DNA from: Haladaptatus sp. DJG-WS-42
GTDB taxonomy: Archaea; Halobacteriota; Halobacteria; Halobacteriales; Halococcaceae
DNA length: 64,000 nucleotides
Assembly (NCBI RefSeq): GCF_037198285.1
Contig: NZ_CP147243.1
Span: forward strand, 62,001 to 126,000
Direction: 5' to 3'
The notes beneath the pieces are model-generated. The model saw only the letters and a program-made list of their open reading frames with translations, was not told where the DNA came from and did not search any database. Of the stretch, positions 58,491-64,000 are shown piece after piece (the first letter of the stretch is position 1; every line of letters begins with the position of its first letter). Made by a program: the position numbers and the translations under genes.

Positions 58491-59594
58491 TTACAGCGAA
58501 TCGAGAACCTCAGCGAATGCCGCGAGTGCGGCTTCCACGTCTGCTGGTGACCGCGAAGCCGCGATTCGAAAGCCTTCAGGGACGCCGAAGAATCGGCCGG
58601 GGACGACGAGAATGCCTGCGTCCCACGCGGCGGCGGCGAGTTCGTCGCCATCGACTGCCTCGTGAAAGAGGAGCCCAAACGTACAGCCGGGCTGGATGGT
58701 TCCCGTGAGGTCGTCGCGGTCTTCGACGAACGCCGTGAGTTGGGCGTGGTTCTCCGTGAGGTGTGAGCGAGCGTGTTCTGCGAGCTGGGCTGCGTTGTGA
58801 AAGGCACGACGGGCGAGGGCGACGCTCGGGCCGGAAATCGACGGGACGTACTGCAAGATGTGATTTGCTCGCTTCACAAACGCGGCATCCGCGATGAGCC
58901 AGCCAATGCGGAGTTCACCGAGGCCGAGGAATTTCGTGAGCGACCCCGTGACGATGGTGTTGTCGAGTCCCGCTGCTGTGACGCCGCCGAAGGCGAGGTC
59001 ACTGGCTGGCTCTTCAACGAACGCGCCGTACACCTCATCGACAAGCAAGCGCGCACCGGCGTTGGCACAGTCAGCTGCGAGGTCAGCGAGTGCGTCGCGG
59101 CCGGTCAAGACGCCCGAAGGATTGTGACGATTGGTGACCATGACGAGGTCTGTTTCGTCGGTGAGCGCGCTTTCGACCCGGTCTGCATCGAGTTGCCAAT
59201 CGGTTTCCTCCATTCGAAGAAAGCGGTCGGTCTGGCTGTTGAGCGCTTCCGGCGTCACGACGAGCGGTTCGTAGCCCGGCTTTTCGACGAGGATTCGCTG
59301 TTCTGGGCTGTCTTCGGCTTCGCGCTCGATTCCAACGGTCGCCGCGATAGCGAGAAAGTTTGCGTGCGTTGCCCCGGCGGTGATGAGCACGTTTTTCGGC
59401 GCGACTCCGTAAGCGGCGGCAATCTGCGATTCGAGCGCTACCGTTTCGGGTGGGTCTTCGAGGCCTGAGAGGACCGATGGCGTTACACGCGTATACGAGG
59501 GACTGCTCGTGCGAAGGTCGCTCGACCCGAGGTCGTAGGCGGCCTCCTCTGGCCGCCCAGCAATCCAGTCGAGATACGAGATGACAGAGAACAT
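58491..59594 (-). CDS. Class I/II PLP-dependent aminotransferase
   Basis: A 367-residue aminotransferase of fold type I. PLP motifs: VLITAGATHANFLAIAAT (phosphate loop), VTNRHNPSGVLTG, LLVDEVYGAF and the Lys site TGSLTKFLGLGELRIGWLI. C-terminal EGFRIAASRS carries the substrate Arg. It resembles MalY/ valine-pyruvate or aspartate-type enzymes. The substrate is unknown; near the LUD operon it could feed pyruvate or other 2-oxo acids, but 44 bases separate it and direction is the same, so co-transcription is plausible. Confidence 0.88.
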   Translation of the reverse strand: MFSVISYLDWIAGRPEEAAYDLGSSDLRTSSPSYTRVTPSVLSGLEDPPETVALESQIAAAYGVAPKNVLITAGATHANFLAIAATVGIEREAEDSPEQRILVEKPGYEPLVVTPEALNSQTDRFLRMEETDWQLDADRVESALTDETDLVMVTNRHNPSGVLTGRDALADLAADCANAGARLLVDEVYGAFVEEPASDLAFGGVTAAGLDNTIVTGSLTKFLGLGELRIGWLIADAAFVKRANHILQYVPSISGPSVALARRAFHNAAQLAEHARSHLTENHAQLTAFVEDRDDLTGTIQPGCTFGLLFHEAVDGDELAAAAWDAGILVVPGRFFGVPEGFRIAASRSPADVEAALAAFAEVLDSL

Positions 59595-59731
59595 AGTTTC
59601 TGTGTATCACCATACGAGTTTAGCTTTCCGCCGTGGGCGGCCAGCACACAGGGCGGTACGTGCGACCGACTGTCGAGATACATAAACACAGGAAATAGTT
59701 ATATATGAGTGTTCACGGAGTGACCAAGTAT

Positions 59732-59880
59732 GCAGTCAGTGAAGTAAATAGGTAAGCCAACAAAGAAACGGATGCCGGGTGCCTCTGACAAACCGGCAAC
59801 GAAGACCGGTGGGGTGGCTTTGCCCGGGGCCGCCACACTCGGTTTCACTTTCGCTAAAAATTCACCCTGCTACCATTGGG
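59732..59880 (+). ncRNA. Candidate structured RNA with K-turn/H-ACA-like hairpins
   Basis: A TATA-like TTATATAT (59699-59706) points right, with no ORF for 900 bases on this strand. Downstream, TGCCGG/CCGGCA (59773-59778/59793-59798) forms a hairpin around GTGCCTCTGACAAA, with TGA as in kink-turn loops. A second stem ACCG/CGGT (59805/59840) encloses GTGGC/GCCAC (59814/59832) with an internal loop and an ACA at 59835-59837. The arrangement resembles archaeal H/ACA guides such as sR-h45, but the target is unidentified. Alternatively it is a leader or coding remnant. Confidence 0.35.
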
Positions 59881-59910
59881 TGGCACTGGATTTTCGAGAG
59901 GTTGGGTGGG

Positions 59911-59934
59911 CTCAGGGGGAATCGACCCCCTGAG
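59911..59934. terminator. Strong stem-loop downstream of cutA
   Basis: CTCAGGGGG and CCCCCTGAG form a perfect 9-bp stem with loop AATCGA. It lies 14 bases past the minus-strand cutA stop and also at the right side of the RNA candidate, so it may serve as a bidirectional terminator. Confidence 0.6.
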
Positions 59935-59948
59935 GCCGAACATTACGG

Positions 59949-60257
59949 CTAATTTTCTGAGACGGCGTCGTCGCGCCACTGAGCGTACGCATCGAGAATT
60001 GCAGTCTCGTCAAATCGCTCGATACACGGCACGTCGTAGGGGTGGAGTTCACCAACGCGAGAGACGAGTGCATCGTACTGGGCGTCGGTGGTTTTCGCGA
60101 GAAGCGCGACTTCGTCGTCTTCGTGGACGGCGTCGTTCCAGCGGTACACCGACCGGCAAGGGAGGAGATTCACGCACGCCGCGAGTCGTGCTTCGACCAG
60201 CGCGTGGGCAATCGTGTCGGCGGCCTCCGGTGGGGCGGTAATGTAAACGGTGGGCAT
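59949..60257 (-). CDS. cutA: Divalent-cation tolerance protein CutA
   Basis: A 102-residue trimeric CutA: MPTVYITAPPEAADTIAHALVEARLAACVNLLPCRSVYRWNDAVHEDDEVALLAKTTDAQYDALVSRV and the C-terminal HPYDVPCIERFDETAILDAYAQW, including the conserved Cys, the SVYRW-type motif and HPYDVP. CutA affects copper tolerance in bacteria and has structural stability in archaea; its exact role is debated. It stands alone, ending near the 59911 stem-loop, with its own promoter likely in the 21-base gap before the zinc-ribbon gene or farther upstream. Confidence 0.95.
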   Translation of the reverse strand: MPTVYITAPPEAADTIAHALVEARLAACVNLLPCRSVYRWNDAVHEDDEVALLAKTTDAQYDALVSRVGELHPYDVPCIERFDETAILDAYAQWRDDAVSEN

Positions 60258-60278
60258 CGATGAGAAAATCGAGTCTGC

Positions 60279-60461
60279 TTAGGCTTCGAACGGGTTGTAC
60301 GTGCCGTTTATATTCCACTCGTGGATGCAGTGGGGCGTGCCGATGCGCTTTTCGCCGTCAATCGTTGCGATTCGCCAGTTTTCAACCGCGTCGTCCCACA
60401 CGTCAGCGCGCCCACACTGGAGGCAGGTTCGCTCTCGAGGTGGGACAATCGTTTCAGGCAT
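60279..60461 (-). CDS. Small HEWNING-type zinc-binding protein
   Basis: ATG at 60461 (MPETIVPPRERTCLQCG), 60 residues; longer frame upstream is optional. It has CLQCGRADVWDDAVENWRIA and GTPHCIHEWNINGTYNPFEA, i.e. a CxxC pair and a Cys-x-His pair that can bind zinc, followed by the HEWxINGxYNP signature seen in small haloarchaeal proteins. Function unknown. It runs in the same direction as cutA, 21 bases upstream, so the two may be co-transcribed. Confidence 0.8.
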   Translation of the reverse strand: MPETIVPPRERTCLQCGRADVWDDAVENWRIATIDGEKRIGTPHCIHEWNINGTYNPFEA

Positions 60462-60614
60462 GCGTGGTAACAGGCCACGCGGCATAATGAATCTCTCGTC
60501 TGCGCCCGGTCTGTCCATCGGCCCCACCGAAAGCACAAAGTGTTGTGCGAGCGACCCAACGGCAATGGGTCACACGGCCTGCTCGCTTGCTCACCATTCG
60601 ACTTTGTACTACGC

Positions 60615-62300
60615 ATGAACACCGCAACCCACCTCACAGAAACCCTCGTAGAACTGGACGTCGAGTTCGTTTTTGGCTACCCCGGCGGCCGCGTCATCGA
60701 ACTGTTCTCAGAACTCGGTGACACGCCGATTCAAGTTATCCGCCCGCGCGACGAACGCGAAGCGAGCGTGATGGCGGAGCTGTACGGCCGACTCACCCGC
60801 AAACCAGGCGTCCTCGCCGGACAGGGACCATGGATTGGCAGCCTCGGCGCAATCGGACAGATGGAAGCCCGGCTCGGCTCTTCGCCGATGGTCGTCCTCA
60901 CCGAAGCCTCAGAGCGCGGCGAGTATTCGACGCTCGCGCCGTACCAACAGGCAAGAGGCGACTACGGGGGTCTCTCACTTCCCGACATCCTCGGGGCGAT
61001 AACGAAAGAACACTGGTTCCCTCGCACACCGGTCGAAACCCTACGGAGCGTCCACCTCGCGTTCAAACACGCGACCAGCGGGCGACCCGGCCCAACCGCC
61101 GTCATCCTTGATGGGGGTGCAGTCTCGAAGGAGGTTCCAGAAAACCCCGTGCCGCCGCTTTGGGACGCCAACGCACAGACGAAGACGTGGAAGTCCCGAC
61201 CAACTGCTGGCGACCTCGACCAAGCTGTCGCCGCGCTCGAAGCCGCAGACCGACCGGTCATCGTCGCCGGCAATGGTATCCACGCCGCAGATGCCTACGA
61301 CGAACTCGTCGCGGTCGCCGACGCCTACGACTGCGCCGTGGCGACCTCGTATCTCGGGAAATCCACCATCGCAGAGACCCACCCGCGCGCCGCTGGCGTC
61401 ATCGGTTCGTTTGGTCACGAAGGCGCAAACCAAGTCGTGAGCGAGGCCGACGTGCTTCTCGTGGTTGGCTCGCGGCTCAACCCGATGGACTCGAACTGGC
61501 AAGCCCCCGAATTCATCCGCCCCGACGAGCAAACCATCATCCACGCGGACGCAGACACGCGAAACGCCGGGTGGGTGTACCCCGCAGACGTTGGCCTCAT
61601 CGGCGACGCGAAAGAGACCTTGGCCGCGCTCGTAGCCCGTGGCGAGGCAGCTGCAGGGTGGGCGAAAGACCGGGTGGCCGAGGCTCAACAGGACTTCACC
61701 GCACCCGAGTGCGACTCGGACGCAGCTCCCGTCAAACCACAGCGCGCCGTCAAAGAAATCGAGCGCGTGGTTGACGAAGACACCATCGTTACCGCAGACT
61801 CCGGAAACAACCGCTTTTGGCTGTTAAACTACCTCCAGACGCCCGCGCCGCGAACCTACTTCGGGAGCGGTGGCGTTGGCGGGATGGGGTGGGCTGGTCC
61901 CGCGGCCGTAAGCGCGGCGCTCGCGACGGACAAAGACGTGCTTGCCGTGGCCGGAGACGGTGGGTTTGCGATGACGATGACCTCCATCGAGACAGCCGTC
62001 GAATACGGCGTCGCGCCCACCTACGTCGTGCTCAACGACACGAGCCTCGGGATGGTACGCGAGATGGACGCCGACATGCCTGGTGTGGAGTTCCAGAACA
62101 CGGACTTCGTCGCCGTAGCGGAGGCGCTTGGCGGGACTGGGATTCGCGCAAACTCCCCTGGCGAACTCAGAGCAGGCCTCAAAGCAGGCAACGCCGCGGA
62201 CACGCCAACGGTCATCGACGTGCGTATCGACCGGTCAGAACGGATGGCGGACACGCTTCAATCGTCGTTCTACGCCTCGGTTGGCGGCCTTCACGAGTGA
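60615..62300 (+). CDS. Thiamine-diphosphate enzyme, acetolactate synthase-like
   Basis: Start ATG at 60615 (MNTATHLTETLVELDVEF), 561 residues, of the pyruvate-oxidase/acetolactate-synthase layout. N-terminal Pyr domain with YPGGRVIELF and the catalytic Glu in RDEREASVMAELYGRLTRKPG, a central domain (ADRPVIVAGNGIHAADAYDEL, GSFGHEGANQVVSEADVLLVVGSRL), and the C-terminal PP domain with GDGGFAMTMTSIETAVEYGVAPTYVVLND (GDG...N ThDP-Mg motif). It may be an acetolactate synthase paralogue, or act in glyoxylate or oxo-acid metabolism; no small regulatory subunit is adjacent. Confidence 0.88.
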   Translation: MNTATHLTETLVELDVEFVFGYPGGRVIELFSELGDTPIQVIRPRDEREASVMAELYGRLTRKPGVLAGQGPWIGSLGAIGQMEARLGSSPMVVLTEASERGEYSTLAPYQQARGDYGGLSLPDILGAITKEHWFPRTPVETLRSVHLAFKHATSGRPGPTAVILDGGAVSKEVPENPVPPLWDANAQTKTWKSRPTAGDLDQAVAALEAADRPVIVAGNGIHAADAYDELVAVADAYDCAVATSYLGKSTIAETHPRAAGVIGSFGHEGANQVVSEADVLLVVGSRLNPMDSNWQAPEFIRPDEQTIIHADADTRNAGWVYPADVGLIGDAKETLAALVARGEAAAGWAKDRVAEAQQDFTAPECDSDAAPVKPQRAVKEIERVVDEDTIVTADSGNNRFWLLNYLQTPAPRTYFGSGGVGGMGWAGPAAVSAALATDKDVLAVAGDGGFAMTMTSIETAVEYGVAPTYVVLNDTSLGMVREMDADMPGVEFQNTDFVAVAEALGGTGIRANSPGELRAGLKAGNAADTPTVIDVRIDRSERMADTLQSSFYASVGGLHE

Positions 62301-64000
62301 ACGACGAATTGGCGCACGATGCGGGCGACGAGAACGAACAGAAGTCCGCCGGTCACCATTCCGATTCCGAGAAGTCCCCAATCGCCGAGGCTGAGCGGGA
62401 CGGTGCCAAAATAGGTGCGAAGCGGCGTGTAGACGACGGCGAGTTGGAGTGCAAGCGAGCCTGCAACCGCGAGAAACAGCCACCAGTTGATAACCGGCGT
62501 GCCGCGAAGCCAGCGCACGACGAACAGTTTGACAAATTCGAGCAGGACGAACCCCGTGAACACCATCGTGAGGGCGTAGGGTGTCACTGTTGGCGCGCCG
62601 TCGAGGACGACCACCATCAGTCCGAGCATCACCAGCGCGGCGGCCACGCCAGCCCCGCCAACAAAGCCAAGCAGTTCGCGGTCGAGGATGCCTGTGGCGC
62701 GCGCTCTTGGCTGTCTGTCCATCACATCGTCGCCCGTCGAATCAACACCAAGTGCGAGTGCGGGCAGACCGTCAGTAAGGAGGTTTATCCAGAGCAGTTG
62801 CACCGCCGGGAGGATGAGATACCCGGCGAGCGAGGCGATGAACACCAACAGCACCTCCGCGAAGTTCGCAGAGAGCAGGTAGGCAACGAACTTCCAGATG
62901 TTGTCGAAGACGGCCCGTCCGTTTCGGATTGCGGTGCGAATCGTGGCGAAATTGTCGTCGAGGAGGACGATGTCGCTGCTCTGGGCGGCCACGTCCGTCC
63001 CGCGTATTCCCATCGCCACGCCCACGTCTGCGCGCTTGAGCGCGGGCGCGTCGTTCACGCCGTCGCCGGTCATCGCCACGACGTGGCCCTGCGCCTGTAA
63101 CGCTTCTAAAATTCGCACCTTGTGGGCGGGCGTCGCCCGGGCGAACACGGTGGTTCCAGACAGGCGCGCGGTGAGTTCGTCGTCGTCCATCGCATCGAGT
63201 TCCGTCCCGTCGAGCGTTGCGCCCGAAAGGCCAATATGGGCTGCGATGACGCTTGCCGTGACGCGGTTGTCGCCCGTGATGAGTTTGACGTCGATACCGG
63301 CGCGGTGGCACTCCGCGATTGCGGTGGCGACCTCTGGACGGGGCGGGTCAAGCAGGCCCTGTAACCCGACGAAGATGAGCGACTCGTCCGGGTCGTTGGT
63401 GGTGTTGTAGGCGAAGCCGAGAACGCGGAGCGCCGCCGCGGCGAAGGCGTCCGTTTGCTCGCGGATTTGCGCACGCAGGTCGTCAGTGAGCGGGACAACA
63501 CCGGCCTCGGTGTGGACGTGTGAGCAGTGGTCGAGCACCGGTCGGGGAGCGCCTTTGACGAAAGCAACGTCGTCGTGGACGGTCATCATCTGCTGGGTCT
63601 CTGCAGAAAAGGGGCGTTCAGAGACGCGTGGGTGGGCGTCCCGAACCGCGTCCGGGTCGAGGCCGTACCAGCGCGCAGAGCCGAGTAACGCCTGCTCGGT
63701 CGGGTCACCCACGTCGTCGGTGGCGTCGTTGCAGACGACGCCGATTTCGAACAGGCGGCGCAGTCTGTCGTCCTCCGACGGGTCGTCTGCGAGCGAATAC
63801 ACGCGGTCTGGCACCCACACTTGACTCACGACCATCTCGCCTTCGGTGACGGTGCCCGTCTTGTCCGTGCAGATGATATCGACCGTTCCAAGGGCTTCGA
63901 CCGCGGGGAGTGCCCGAACGAGGGCGTGTTCTGCGGCCATCCGTCTGACGCCGAGTGCGAGCGTGAGCGTCACCACCGCGGGAAGGCCCTCTGGAATGGC
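62291..64000 (-). CDS. Cation-translocating P-type ATPase (N-terminus outside window)
   Basis: Runs off the right edge, so the 5' part is missing. Visible parts: [38 protein letters not shown] (helix 4 region with the cation-site PEGL), phosphorylation site [13 protein letters not shown]-domain ([29 protein letters not shown]), hinge [22 protein letters not shown] and the C-terminal helices ending [19 protein letters not shown] and the C-terminal cation-ATPase helices indicate a P2-type (Ca or Na/K-like) pump. It overlaps the convergent ThDP gene by ten bases. Confidence 0.94.
   Translation of the reverse strand, partial: AIPEGLPAVVTLTLALGVRRMAAEHALVRALPAVEALGTVDIICTDKTGTVTEGEMVVSQVWVPDRVYSLADDPSEDDRLRRLFEIGVVCNDATDDVGDPTEQALLGSARWYGLDPDAVRDAHPRVSERPFSAETQQMMTVHDDVAFVKGAPRPVLDHCSHVHTEAGVVPLTDDLRAQIREQTDAFAAAALRVLGFAYNTTNDPDESLIFVGLQGLLDPPRPEVATAIAECHRAGIDVKLITGDNRVTASVIAAHIGLSGATLDGTELDAMDDDELTARLSGTTVFARATPAHKVRILEALQAQGHVVAMTGDGVNDAPALKRADVGVAMGIRGTDVAAQSSDIVLLDDNFATIRTAIRNGRAVFDNIWKFVAYLLSANFAEVLLVFIASLAGYLILPAVQLLWINLLTDGLPALALGVDSTGDDVMDRQPRARATGILDRELLGFVGGAGVAAALVMLGLMVVVLDGAPTVTPYALTMVFTGFVLLEFVKLFVVRWLRGTPVINWWLFLAVAGSLALQLAVVYTPLRTYFGTVPLSLGDWGLLGIGMVTGGLLFVLVARIVRQFVVHS

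Noticed and set aside
1-64000. CRISPR array or cas genes
   Set aside because: No regularly spaced direct repeats and no Cas-like proteins; the only repeat clusters are tRNA-derived units.
1-64000. rRNA operon or replication origin
   Set aside because: No rRNA-like sequence, no Orc1/Cdc6 gene and no clustered origin-type repeats were seen.

Overview
The window comes from a haloarchaeon (class Halobacteria); I cannot name the genus. The evidence is GC-rich DNA with acidic proteins, haloarchaea-specific small zinc-ribbon and DUF proteins, an archaeal-length triosephosphate isomerase, MBF1, NucS and DinB with C-terminal PCNA-binding tails, short TATA-type promoters, ATGA stop/start overlaps, and a tRNA-Trp whose anticodon loop carries a roughly 100-nt intron.

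Layout. 1-7.1 kb: a metallo-hydrolase cut by the window edge, small regulators and membrane proteins, an FAH-family hydrolase, an internally deleted alpha/beta hydrolase, a Tat-exported gluconate-dehydrogenase-like pair behind a putative iron box, and two tandem Tat-exported Cys-rich paralogues with a SPGYWKNHPEAWP motif. 7.2-16.3 kb: housekeeping genes (hisC, an adenylate kinase-like gene, a CDP-alcohol transferase, MBF1, tpiA, a HerA-like ATPase, an aldo/keto reductase, dinB), a DUF3179 remnant and a membrane channel-like protein. 16.4-21.6 kb: a CARDB-like surface protein divergent from two ABC-2 ATPase/permease pairs. 23.0-31.2 kb: a six-gene, fully overlapping siderophore operon in the order of Sinorhizobium rhbABCDEF, with two perfect TTAGG-N4-CCTAA palindromes upstream and a divergent Tat-exported ferritin-like gene. 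34.6-35.9 kb: nikR and a NicO-type nickel transporter. 36.3-49.7 kb: tRNA-Trp, regulators, zinc ribbons, guaB, nucS, a stress-protein/permease pair, a lipoprotein metalloprotease and an SDR. 49.7-53.7 kb: a small integrative element at tRNA-Lys(CTT), preceded by an array of degenerate tRNA-3'-end copies. 53.9-64.0 kb: a TrkA-N/DHH protein, a LUD (lactate-utilisation type) operon, an aminotransferase, a hairpin-rich intergenic region that may encode an RNA, cutA, a ThDP enzyme and a P-type ATPase cut by the window edge.

Functional links. The siderophore operon should turn aspartate semialdehyde into 1,3-diaminopropane (RhbA, RhbB), hydroxylate and acetylate it (RhbE, RhbD) and join two copies to citrate (RhbC, RhbF), giving a schizokinen-type dihydroxamate. 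No receptor or uptake transporter is adjacent. The same box core lies before the GMC dehydrogenase pair at 3.5 kb, so both loci may share a DtxR-type iron regulator.

Most unusual features: (i) palindromic units derived from tRNA 3' ends at two different tRNA loci, all with the same one-base purine insertion in the T-loop complement; (ii) the integrative element beside them; (iii) the SPGYWKNHPEAWP pair with a 70-bp identical tract suggesting gene conversion; (iv) a duplicated metalloprotease domain whose second copy has lost every zinc ligand; (v) the hairpin-rich RNA candidate at 59.7-59.9 kb.
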